Positions 28,455 to 36,700 of a stretch of 64,000 nt of DNA are shown here, in pieces. How positions within the stretch are numbered: position 1 is the first letter of the stretch; each line of letters begins with the position of its first letter. Source of the stretch: Polyangium jinanense (GTDB lineage: Bacteria; Myxococcota; Polyangia; Polyangiales; Polyangiaceae); contig NZ_JAGTJJ010000002.1 of NCBI RefSeq assembly GCF_028435365.1, positions 868,001 through 932,000 on the forward strand. The letters are read 5' to 3'. The position numbers and the translations under genes are program-made. Below the pieces are notes generated by a model, which did no database searches, was not told where the DNA came from, and saw nothing but the letters and a program-made list of their open reading frames with translations.

Positions 28455-28509
28455 CGTCTCCCTACCCAGTCCCCCGCAGCCGGACCGACGCGGCGGGCAA
28501 GGGAGGACG
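28455..28509. other. Imperfect long stem-loop between dnaX and ybaB
   Basis: CGTCTCCCT (28455-28463) can pair with AGGGAGGACG (28500-28509) with one bulge, and CCGC/GCGG can form an inner stem. It lies in the 155-bp divergent region. It could be a regulatory leader or a chance GC-rich fold; the SRP-RNA signature is absent. Confidence 0.25.
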
Positions 28510-28538
28510 ATGAGGCGCGCCGGGGCGTTCGTCCGGCC

Positions 28539-28567
28539 TTGCAGCCCAGCCGACTTCACGGCATACA
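28539..28567 (+). promoter_or_regulatory. Weak sigma-70-like promoter for ybaB-recR
   Basis: TTGCAG and CATACA are spaced 17 bp and end 10 bp before the ybaB ATG. Three or more bases match in each box. The short leader makes it tentative. Confidence 0.25.
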
Positions 28568-28577
28568 CGCTCCTCCC

Positions 28578-28901
28578 ATGCAATTTCGCGGTGGAATGAA
28601 CGAGCTGGTCCGCCAAGCGGCCCGGATGCAGCGCAAAATCGACGAGGCGAAAGCCAAGATCAAGGACCACGAGATCTCGGCGACCGCCGCGTCGGACAAG
28701 GTCTCGGTCACCGTGACCTGCGAAGGCAAGGTCCGGAAGATCGCGATCGATCCGGACTTTCTCGCCGCCGAGGGCCTGGAGATGGCCCTCGACGCGGTGG
28801 CGGTCGCAGCGAACTCGGCGCTCGAGCAAGCCGACAAGCACGTCGAAGCCGAGATCGCGAAGGTCACGGGCGGCGTGAAGATCCCGGGAATGCACACGTA
28901 G
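28578..28901 (+). CDS. ybaB: YbaB/EbfC family nucleoid-associated protein
   Basis: A 107-aa DNA-binding protein from ATG 28578. QFRGGMNELVRQAARMQRKI is the usual helical start, followed by a small beta sheet (VSVTVTCEGKVRKIAIDPDFL) and a C-terminal helix. It forms dimers that bind duplex DNA. The stop TAG shares its G with the GTG start of recR, so the two are coupled, as in many bacteria. Confidence 0.93.
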   Translation: MQFRGGMNELVRQAARMQRKIDEAKAKIKDHEISATAASDKVSVTVTCEGKVRKIAIDPDFLAAEGLEMALDAVAVAANSALEQADKHVEAEIAKVTGGVKIPGMHT

Positions 28902-29572
28902 TGGCCACGCGGAGCCCCACCTCCTACGTCACGCGCACCTCTTCTCTGCCGGAACGCCTCACCCGCGTCGCGCACCTGTTCGCGCGGCTGCCCGGCGTCG
29001 GCGAGAAGACCGCGCAGCGCTTCGCCCTGTTCCTGGCGACAGCGGACGAGGAGGTCGCGCGTGATCTCGGCACCGAGCTCGCCACGCTGCGCGACCACGT
29101 GAGGCCCTGCGACCGCTGCGGCAACATCGCCGAGCTCGCCGAAGGCGCGCAGCCGGACGAGCCCGTGCGTTGCGCGATCTGCCGAGACGAGCGGCGCGAC
29201 AAGGCGCTGCTCTGCGTGGTCGCGCGGGTGCAAGACCTGCTCGCCATCGAGCGGAGCGGCGTGATGCGCGGAAAATACTTCGTGCTCGGACGGCTGCTCT
29301 CACCCCTCGACGGGATCTCGGCCGAGGATCTGCCGCTTGAGCGGCTGCGGCGAATCGTGAAGGATCCCGAGGCGCCCGTGAGCGAGGTGCTCGTGGCGAC
29401 GCCGCCGTCGGTGGACGGCGAGGCGACGGCGCTGCTCGTGGCGCGCGAGATGGCCTCGCTCGGCGCACGCGTGACCCGCATCGCGAGCGGCGTGCCCCAC
29501 GGCGGTGACCTCGAGTTCGCCGATCAAGTCACGCTCGGCCGCGCCATCGAGGGCCGGAAGAGCTTCGGCTGA
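28901..29572 (+). CDS. recR: Recombination mediator protein RecR
   Basis: RecFOR-pathway protein, 223 aa from GTG 28901. A helix-hairpin-helix (LARLPGVGEKTAQRFALFL) is followed by a four-Cys zinc finger (CDRC ... CAIC) and a Toprim domain (LCVVARVQDLLAIERSG; ATPPSVDGEATALLVAREM). The length is slightly above the usual 200 aa because of an N-terminal extension of about 15 residues. It follows ybaB with a one-base overlap and precedes ridA by 16 bp. Confidence 0.96.
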   Translation: MATRSPTSYVTRTSSLPERLTRVAHLFARLPGVGEKTAQRFALFLATADEEVARDLGTELATLRDHVRPCDRCGNIAELAEGAQPDEPVRCAICRDERRDKALLCVVARVQDLLAIERSGVMRGKYFVLGRLLSPLDGISAEDLPLERLRRIVKDPEAPVSEVLVATPPSVDGEATALLVAREMASLGARVTRIASGVPHGGDLEFADQVTLGRAIEGRKSFG

Positions 29573-29588
29573 ACGGAGGGTACGAGAG

Positions 29589-29969
29589 ATGTCGAAAACC
29601 ATCATTTCCACGAACGACGCCCCCGCCGCGATCGGCCCGTACTCGCAGGCCACGCGCGCCGGGAACCTCGTGTTTTGCAGCGGCCAGATCCCCATCGACC
29701 CGAAGACGGGTGAGCTCGTCGCGGGCGGGATCGAGGCGCAGACGAAGCAAGCGCTCGCCAACCTCGGCGCGGTGCTCCGCGCCGCCGGCGCGTCGTGGCC
29801 CGACGTCGTGCGGACGACGATCTGGCTCGTCGATCTCGGCGATTTCGCGGTCGTCAACCGGATTTACGGAGAAGTCGTGGGCGCCGAGCCGCCCGCACGC
29901 GTGACCATTCAAGTGTCGGCGCTGCCGAAGGGCGCCGCCGTCGAAATCGATGCGATTGCCCATGTTTGA
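29589..29969 (+). CDS. ridA: RidA family enamine/imine deaminase
   Basis: A 126-aa enzyme that hydrolyses reactive 2-aminoacrylate. The start at ATG 29589 has a good SD (GGAGGG at 29575-29580). Family signatures are STNDAPAAIGPYSQA at the start, FCSGQIPIDPKTGEL, the catalytic Arg in EPPARVTIQVSALPKGA, and Glu in VEIDAIAHV. It is the usual trimer length. Confidence 0.95.
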   Translation: MSKTIISTNDAPAAIGPYSQATRAGNLVFCSGQIPIDPKTGELVAGGIEAQTKQALANLGAVLRAAGASWPDVVRTTIWLVDLGDFAVVNRIYGEVVGAEPPARVTIQVSALPKGAAVEIDAIAHV

Positions 29970-30005
29970 CGCCTGGGCAAAGCCAATCCCCAGGGGAGCC
30001 TCGAA

Positions 30006-32078
30006 ATGACCACCAAGGACGATAGCGACAACCCCGAGAAGAAGACGCGCAGGATCGTCCGCTCAGCGAGCACGCGGCGCGAGGGCGAGCCCGGCACCGA
30101 CAGCCCGACTGCGGAGGCAACACCCACGCAAGAAGCCGGGGAGGCGAAGCAGGCGCCGGCCGCAGGTGAAGGCGCCGCCGCATCCGCGCCGAAGCCCCCG
30201 AGCCCCGGCGGTAGGCCCGAAGGCGTGCGCCGGATCGACATGCGTGGGCCCCGCCCGCCCGCCGGCACCGCAAGGCCGAGCAGCGGCAGGCCGCCGCCCC
30301 GCGGTCCCCGCAGGGACACCGGCGGCGACTTCGTGCCGCGTCAGGAAGAAGGGATGCGTCCGCGGCCCGGCCCGAACGCCGCGCGCTCGGCCATGGGCCC
30401 GGCCCGGCCCGCCCGTCCCGGCGCCCCGCCCGGGGAAGCCCGCGCCGAAGGCGGCGAGAGGCCGCCGCGTCTCGATCGAGGCCCGCGTCCGGATCGGGGC
30501 CCGAGGCCGGATCGTGGTCCGCGTCCGGATCGTGGTCCGAGGCCGGATCGAGGTCCGAGGCCGGATCGTGGTCCGCGTCCGGAGGGCGCAGGCCCGCGTC
30601 GTGATCGTCCGCAAGCCGGCGCGCCGAGCGCCGTCGCGCCCGCTGGGGAGGCCCAGGCGAAGCCGGCCGCCGCCGCGAAGCCGGCCGCGCCGCCCGCAAA
30701 GCCGGCCGCGCCCGCGCCCGTCGCGAAGCCGGCCGCGCCGAAGCCGAACATCGTGACGATCATCGCGCCGCCCCCGAAGGCGAGCGGCGGTCCGAAGGCT
30801 TCCGCGCCGAAGCCGGCGCTGACGGCAAAGGAAGCCCTCGCCGCGAAGGCGAAGGCCGCGCAGGCGAAGGGCAAGGCCCCGGCGCAGCCCGTGAAAGCGG
30901 AAGGCGCCACGGAGGCCCCGGCGGCCGCGGTAGCCCCGGCGTTCGAGGCGGCCGATCTGTCGGCCGGCTGGGACACGGCCGTGGAGGCCGCACGCAAGGC
31001 AGGCGACCGCAGCGCGGCGCTCGTGGACGCGTGGCTCGCGGGCTCGAACGTGGAGGCGATCGCGGCGGTGGCCGACGCGGACGAGGCGCCGGGCGCCGCG
31101 CGCAAGGCCGCGCGTCGCGCGATCAACATCCTGAAGTCGCGCGGGACGACGATCCCGACGCGGCCGCGGGTGGCGCGCGTGGACACGCGGGCCGAGGTGG
31201 CGCTCGAAGCGACGTTCCTGCCGCCCGACGGCAGCGGGACGTCGGCCATCTCGATCACGAGCCGCGACGCGAGCGGTCGTTACCACCTGGCCGAGGTGAT
31301 CGTGAGGGACCCGATCGGCATCCTGAACGCGGGCAGCGCGTGGATGAGCGGGTCGCAGCTCAAGGAAGGCCGCAACCGCGCGCTCGAAGGGCTCGGCGTG
31401 TCGCCGGCCCCCGTGTCCGTGGAGTGGGCGCGTCATCGGATCGCCACGGCGCGGAAGCAAAATGCGACGTCGGGGCAGATCGTGCCGCTCGGGTTCGAGG
31501 GCTGTCGCGAGCTCGTCGAGCCGTGCCCCGAGGCCGAGCCGTCGCATCCGGTGGCCGATCTCGAAGCGGAGATCACGAGCGAGATCGCCTGGGCCCGCGC
31601 GCCCGGTTCGGCGACGCTGCACGAGGAGCCGGAGTTCCGTTCGTGGCTGCCCGATCGCAGGAGCCTGGAGGATCTGCTCCAGCGGCTCGGCCAGCGGCTC
31701 GGGCCGGAGGGCGTGCGTGATCCGCAGGCCGTGAACGAGGCGCTGCGCGAGGAGATCGCGAGCGCGACGGATCGTTTCTTCTCGCCGGAGGCGCGCGCGG
31801 TCGTCGCGACGCGGATGCGAGACGCGGCGATCTCGGTCCGCGCGCGGAAGGGGAGCGACCGTGCGACGGACGTGCTCGCGGTGGCGCGCGCGGTGAAGGA
31901 GGCGGGGCTCATCACGTCGCCGCCGAACGAGATTCCCTTCCTGCTGGGCTTCTTCCAGAAGGGGATCAGCGTGCTCGCGCAACAGGGCGGCGGCTCGCTG
32001 CGGATCCCGGTGGCGCCGATGGCGCCGCAGGGTGCCCCGCAGGCTCCCGCGGAGGGGTCGGCGGAAGCGTCGACCTGA
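30006..32078 (+). CDS. Basic low-complexity protein with a conserved-looking C-terminal half, function unknown
   Basis: A 690-aa protein with AGGGGAG before the ATG. Residues 1-155 are Pro/Arg/Gly-rich; residues 157-192 are six DRGPRP repeats. Residues 200-310 are Lys/Ala/Pro-rich (KPAAPAPVAKPAAPK), like the tails of nucleoid proteins. Residues about 315-690 look globular, with helices such as AAIAAVADADEAPGAARKA-type segments and a beta-rich part (RAEVALEATFLPPDG, YHLAEVIVRDPIGILN). No signal peptide or membrane helix is seen. I do not recognise a family. The basic repeats suggest nucleic-acid or polyanion binding. The downstream region holds a palindromic repeat. Confidence 0.85.
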   Translation: MTTKDDSDNPEKKTRRIVRSASTRREGEPGTDSPTAEATPTQEAGEAKQAPAAGEGAAASAPKPPSPGGRPEGVRRIDMRGPRPPAGTARPSSGRPPPRGPRRDTGGDFVPRQEEGMRPRPGPNAARSAMGPARPARPGAPPGEARAEGGERPPRLDRGPRPDRGPRPDRGPRPDRGPRPDRGPRPDRGPRPEGAGPRRDRPQAGAPSAVAPAGEAQAKPAAAAKPAAPPAKPAAPAPVAKPAAPKPNIVTIIAPPPKASGGPKASAPKPALTAKEALAAKAKAAQAKGKAPAQPVKAEGATEAPAAAVAPAFEAADLSAGWDTAVEAARKAGDRSAALVDAWLAGSNVEAIAAVADADEAPGAARKAARRAINILKSRGTTIPTRPRVARVDTRAEVALEATFLPPDGSGTSAISITSRDASGRYHLAEVIVRDPIGILNAGSAWMSGSQLKEGRNRALEGLGVSPAPVSVEWARHRIATARKQNATSGQIVPLGFEGCRELVEPCPEAEPSHPVADLEAEITSEIAWARAPGSATLHEEPEFRSWLPDRRSLEDLLQRLGQRLGPEGVRDPQAVNEALREEIASATDRFFSPEARAVVATRMRDAAISVRARKGSDRATDVLAVARAVKEAGLITSPPNEIPFLLGFFQKGISVLAQQGGGSLRIPVAPMAPQGAPQAPAEGSAEAST
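30474..30581 (+). repeat. Six tandem 18-bp units encoding DRGPRP
   Basis: Units start at 30474, 30492, 30510, 30528, 30546 and 30564. The first reads GATCGAGGCCCGCGTCCG and the others vary at third positions and a few others. The protein repeat is exact while the DNA varies, which points to selection on the peptide. Confidence 0.9.
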
Positions 32079-32098
32079 TCGTTCCCCCCTTCTCCACA

Positions 32099-32140
32099 GA
32101 CCTCACCCCCCAACCCCCTCTCCACTCCGTGGAGAGGGGG
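32099..32140 (+). repeat. Intergenic palindromic repeat, copy 1
   Basis: A 24-bp block (32099-32122, beginning GACCTCACCCCCC) leads into a 12-bp perfect stem, CCCCCTCTCCAC/GTGGAGAGGGGG (32114-32125 and 32129-32140), with a 3-base loop. The block matches copy 2 near 46.2 kb at 23 of 24 bases. It lies between converging genes and may also end transcription from both sides. Confidence 0.75.
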
Positions 32141-32162
32141 AGAATTGCGGGGGGGAATAGGC

Positions 32163-33041
32163 TCAGCCTTCCCAGGGCGCCTTCGCGTCGCCCATCCCCA
32201 CATGACGCCGAAACGCGAGGTGCAGCGCCCGCGTGTTCGGGCCCGGTTTGCCGCTGCCGATCGGCGCGCCGTCGACCGCGACAACCGGCAAGAGCTCCCG
32301 CAAGCTCGACGACAGGAACACCTCGTCCGCCGTGCGCACGTCATCGGGCACGAGCGGACGTAGCTCGACGGAGAGCCCTGCCTCGCCGGCGATCGCGAGG
32401 ATGTGCGCGCGCGTGATGCCCGCGAGGATCCCCGCCTCCTCGGGCGGCGTGATCAGCGTTCGTCCGCGCACCACGAAAACGTTGGAGGTCGTACCTTCGA
32501 CGATCTGTCCCGCCGTGTTGATGATGAGCGCTTCGTGCGCGCCGACGTCACACGCCTTGCGGATCGCGAGCACGCTGGCGAGGTAGTTGCCGACCTTGGC
32601 GCCATGCGCAGCATCACAAGCACGCTCGGTGCGATGCGTGATGACGGCGACGCCATCGCGATACATCGCCGCCGGGAGGAGCACGAGTTGCTCGACAAGG
32701 ATCACGCGCAGCGGATGCGTCGCGAGGCGCGGATCGAGGCCGAGCGGGCCGGAGCCACGTGTGAGCGTGGCGCGTACGTAACTCTCGGGGTTCGCCGCGG
32801 CCGCGAGAGCATGTTCGATCTCGGCGGCGAACGCGGCCCGATCGATCGGCATGGGGATCGCGACCTGCGCGGCCGATCGTTCGAGGCGCTGCACGTGCTC
32901 GTCGAGCGCGAAGGGGCGGCCGCGGTAGGTGCGGATGGTCTCGAAGACGCTGTCGCCGTAGAGGAAGCCGCGGTCGTAGACCGAGACCTTGGCGTCCTCG
33001 GGCGCGTGAAGCCTTCCGTCGATGCAGGCGATGCGGCTCAT
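32163..33041 (-). CDS. Class IV PLP-dependent aminotransferase
   Basis: A 292-aa fold-type IV enzyme (branched-chain/D-amino-acid aminotransferase or aminodeoxychorismate lyase). Landmarks are ACIDGRL at the start, VYDRGFLYGDSVFETIRTY, the PLP Lys in HGAKVGNYLASV, and EGTTSNVFVVRG, then FLSSSLRELLPV. I prefer ATG 33041 (GGGGA upstream); a GTG at 33065 overlaps the acyltransferase stop as GTGA. The subfamily cannot be fixed by eye. It is the last gene of the TPR operon. Confidence 0.9.
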   Translation of the reverse strand: MSRIACIDGRLHAPEDAKVSVYDRGFLYGDSVFETIRTYRGRPFALDEHVQRLERSAAQVAIPMPIDRAAFAAEIEHALAAAANPESYVRATLTRGSGPLGLDPRLATHPLRVILVEQLVLLPAAMYRDGVAVITHRTERACDAAHGAKVGNYLASVLAIRKACDVGAHEALIINTAGQIVEGTTSNVFVVRGRTLITPPEEAGILAGITRAHILAIAGEAGLSVELRPLVPDDVRTADEVFLSSSLRELLPVVAVDGAPIGSGKPGPNTRALHLAFRRHVGMGDAKAPWEG

Positions 33042-33061
33042 GGTCGTCCCCGCGGAGCGTG

Positions 33062-33742
33062 TCACGGATCAGCGCCGAGCGCGCGCAGGGCGGTCTCGCG
33101 AGCCGCGTCGATCGCGCGCGCAAGGGTCGTGGTGTCGAGGCCGCGTGGATCGAGCGGCGCGCCGAGCGCGACGGCGACACGCGAGAAGGGACGAGGGATC
33201 TCGAACTGATCCCACGTCCGCGCGAGGACCCACGCAGAGGAGCAAGCCGAGGCGAGAGGCACGACGAGGCCGCCGCCGAGCTGCGCCGCGAGGATCGCGC
33301 CGACACGATCACCGTCGCCACGCACGACGCCGCGTGGCCCGCGTGGTCCATCCACGGCGAACGCCGCGTCATGACCTTGGCGCATGCGACGAACGATGCC
33401 CTTGAGGCCCATGGCGCCGCCGCGCGAGGACGAACCACGCTCGACGACAAGTCCGAGCGAGCCGAGCGCGCCGGTCTGGACCTCGCCGTCGTCGGAGAGG
33501 CTGACAAGCACGGCGGTGCGTCGGCGCTTGGGCCAGCGGTGCAGCGCGAACTGCTGACCGTGCCAGAAGGCGAGCACCCAGGGGGTGCCGTCGGTTCCGT
33601 CGAGATCGGGGTGCGTGAGAAGGGAGAAGCGGACGGTGCGGAGGAGGACGCGGGCGACGAGTCCTACAGCGTGGCCGAGGGCTCGTCGCCGCGTATTCGA
33701 CGCTTGGGGGCTACGCCCGAGCAAGTCGGGCTTCGCCCCCAA
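33062..33742 (-). CDS. DUF374 lysophospholipid acyltransferase family protein
   Basis: About 220 aa with the DUF374/LPLAT pattern: VLAFWHGQQFAL (catalytic His), VSLSDDGEVQTGAL, SSRGGAMGLKGIVRRMR and FAVDGPRGPRGVVRGD, ending in an amphipathic C-terminus. No ATG or GTG exists in frame ahead of the domain. The only candidates are TTG at 33742 or 33724, both inside a palindromic repeat, so the start is uncertain. Relatives acylate lipid A-like or phospholipid precursors at the membrane. It follows the giant TPR gene by about 11 bp. Confidence 0.8.
   Translation of the reverse strand: MGAKPDLLGRSPQASNTRRRALGHAVGLVARVLLRTVRFSLLTHPDLDGTDGTPWVLAFWHGQQFALHRWPKRRRTAVLVSLSDDGEVQTGALGSLGLVVERGSSSRGGAMGLKGIVRRMRQGHDAAFAVDGPRGPRGVVRGDGDRVGAILAAQLGGGLVVPLASACSSAWVLARTWDQFEIPRPFSRVAVALGAPLDPRGLDTTTLARAIDAARETALRALGADP
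33704..33742. repeat. 39-bp palindrome at the acyltransferase start
   Basis: Arms of 17 bp (33704-33720 and 33726-33742) pair at 15 of 17 positions around a 5-base loop GCAAG. The arms read TTGGGGGCTACGCCCGA and TCGGGCTTCGCCCCCAA. It resembles a REP-type element and occupies the TPR-acyltransferase junction including the acyltransferase start region. Confidence 0.7.
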
Positions 33743-33753
33743 ACCCCCGGCGG

Positions 33754-36700
33754 TCACTTCTTCAGCTTGGCGAGCAGCTCCTTCGCGGGCGCGAAGTTCT
33801 TGTCGGCGTCGATCGCGCGATCGAGCTGCTGGATCGCCTTCTTGTCGTCGCCCTGCGCGTGGAGGATCCGGCCGATGTAGTAGAAGGCCGCGGCCTTCGA
33901 GATCGGCGAATTCTCGTCGAGCTTCTGCAGGAGCAACGCGCGGAAGGTCTTCTGCGCGCGCTCGAAGTGCGCGTCGCGTGCAGCCTTCTCCTCCGTGGCC
34001 TCGCCGAGCTCCATCGAGAGCACGCCGAGGTCGCGCAGGATCGCGATCGAACCCGGATCGATCTTGAACGCGATGTCGAGGTCCGCGAGCGCCTTGTCCT
34101 TGTCGCCTTCGGCGAGGTACGCCTTGGCGAGTCGGTGATGGATCGTCGCGAGCTCCTTCGAGCGACGGCCGCCGTACGACTCCACGATCTTCTGCAGCAC
34201 CTCCGCGGCCTGCTTGCCACGGCCCGAGGCGCTGTAGGCGTCGCAGAGCGCGAGGAGCAGTTCCCGATCGCCGGGCGCGAGCTCCGAGGCCTTCACGAGC
34301 AGGTCCGCCGCGGCGCCCGGATCGTTGCGCTTGCCGAGGTGGATCTCCGCGGCCTTCCGGAAGAGCTGCACCTTCTGGCCCGACTCGGTCGCGGCCTCGG
34401 CGTCGCCCTTCACGAGATCGGCAAGCTCGGCCCACGCCTGCTGCTTCTCGTAAAGCGCGTGCAGCTTCTTGCGGATGTCCGCGGCGCGCTCGTCGGCCTT
34501 GAGGCCGGCTTCGAGGACGCGACGGACCGCCGCCTCGTCCTTGAGCGCCGTGTACAGATCCGCGAGGCGGAGCGACGTCTTGACGGCCTCTTCGCCGCTG
34601 GCGGAGGAGAGCACCGTCTCGAGCGCCTTGGCCGCCTCGGCCTTGTCGCCCTTCTTCTCGTAGAGCCGCGCGAGCGAGAGCAGCGCACCCTTGTGGTTGC
34701 CGTCGCGCTCGAGCACCGCCTTGTACGTCTCGATCGCCTTCGGAACGTTGTTGAGACGGTTCTCGAAGACCTCACCGAGGCGCACGCTGTAGACGAGCTC
34801 CGCGGAGAGATCGCCGCGCTCCTTCGCGAGGTCGATCTGCGTGTTGAGCAGCTCCGCCAGCTCGTCGTCGCGGCCCGACTTTTCGAGGAGCTGCGAGAGG
34901 AGCAGCGTGGCCTGCTCGTGCGTGCGCTCCTCGTCGAGGATCGCGCGCAGGTGCTCCATCGCCTCGCTCGTCGCGTCGAGCTTCTCGATGCAGATCCGGG
35001 CGCTCTCGAGGCGCAGCGTGGCGCGCGCGGAAGGCGTCTCCGCGAGGTCCACGAGGCGCGAGAGGACGTTCAGGAGCTCCTTGTGCTTGCCGGCCTTCGC
35101 ATAGAGCTCGCGCAGCGCGTCGGAGGCCTTCGCGTCGTTCGGCTCGTCCTCGAAGATCTGGCTGTAGAGGTCGAGGGCCTTCTTGTCGTCCGAGAGTTTT
35201 TCCCGGGCGACCGAGGCCGCGCGGTGCTTGAGGTCCCGGATCTTCTCGCCCTCGGCCGCGAGCTCGGCCTGACGCACGAGGAGATCGAAGACCTCCTTCG
35301 AATCGCCGGCCTTGTCGCGCACCTTCGTGAGCTCCGCGAGCGCCCACGCGTCGCTGTCGTCGGCCTTGATCATGTCGCGGAGGATCGCCTCGGTGAGCGC
35401 GTCGTCCGCGAGCACGCCCTCGGCCAGGCCCTTCGCCTCGCGGCGCAGGTCGGAGGCGAGGTGGCCGAGGCCGTCGAGCCCGGCGAGGCGGCGCAGCGTG
35501 CCCACGAGATCACGCTCGCGGCCGGCCGCGCGCTGCAGGCCCTCGATGTTGCGCAGGATCGTCTCGCTCGTCGGGTCGTGCTTGAGCGCCTGTTCGAGCG
35601 CGCGTTCAGCAGCGGCGTTGTCGGCGAGCTTGTCCTTGCGCCACTCGGCGATGCGCATCCACAGGTCGCGCGCCGCGTCCGTCGAGAGATCACTCTTCTC
35701 GGACACGGCCTTCTCCAGCGCGTCCGCGGCGCCCGCCCACCCGCCCGTGATCGGGGCGAGGCGCTCGAGCTCGGCGAGCACGTCGACATCGGCCGGGTCG
35801 TCCTTGAGCGCGGCTTCGAGCGCGCCCTGGGCCGCCTTCGGATCGCCGGAGCGATCCTCGAGGACCTTGGCGAGATCGAGCCGGAGCCGCACGCGCTCGG
35901 TGGGCGTCGCGACGAACCCGATGCGCTTCTCGTAGAGCTTCGCGAGCGCCGCGTGATCGCCCTGCGACTTGTAGACGCTCTCGAGGGCCTCGGCGGCCTC
36001 CTCGAAGAGCGACCGCTCGTCGGTGAGCTTCTCCAGCGCCTCGCGCGAGGGCCCATGATCGGGCGCCCGCTCGAGGGCTTGCTTCAACGTCGCGAGGCCC
36101 TGCGACTTCTCGCCGAACGCCTCGATCTGGATCGTGGCGAGCCGGTGATGGAAGTTCGCCTGCTCGCGCTCGTTGGAGATCGCGGCCACGCGACGTTCGA
36201 GGACGTCGGCAAGCGCCTTGTTGTCCCCGAGCCGCGAGTAGAGACGATCGAGGGATTCGAGCAGCGCGGGCTCGTCGCCGGCTTGCTCGACCGCCTTCGC
36301 GTACGCCTCGACGCTGCGCCGATCGTCCTTGAGCTTCTCCTCGGCGATGCGACCGACGCGGAGCCAGAGGTCCTTCGCGATGACCGCGTCGAACGTCGCC
36401 GCCGCGCGCTGCGAGAGGGCGTCGCAGTACCGACCGAAGCCCTCGGAGCGCTCGGCGAGCCGCTCGATCTCGGCGTGGAGCTCGGGATCGTCCGGCGTGT
36501 CTTCGAGCGCGCGGAGCAGCGCCCCCTCGGCGGCGAGCGGCTTGCCGAGCTTCTCGTCCTCGACGATCGCGATCGCGCGGAGCGTGCGGGCGCGGTCGCT
36601 GCCCTCGGTCTGCGCCTTGAGGCGCATCTCGAGGACGCCAACGAGCTCTTCCCAGCGCGAGGCCGCGCGAAGGACGGGCTCGAGGGCGTCGGCCGCGTCG

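Noticed and set aside
28441..28560. Possible SRP (4.5S) RNA next to dnaX, as in some bacteria
   Set aside because: The conserved GGAAGCAGCC-type loop and its flanking pairs are missing on both strands; only a generic GC-rich fold is present.
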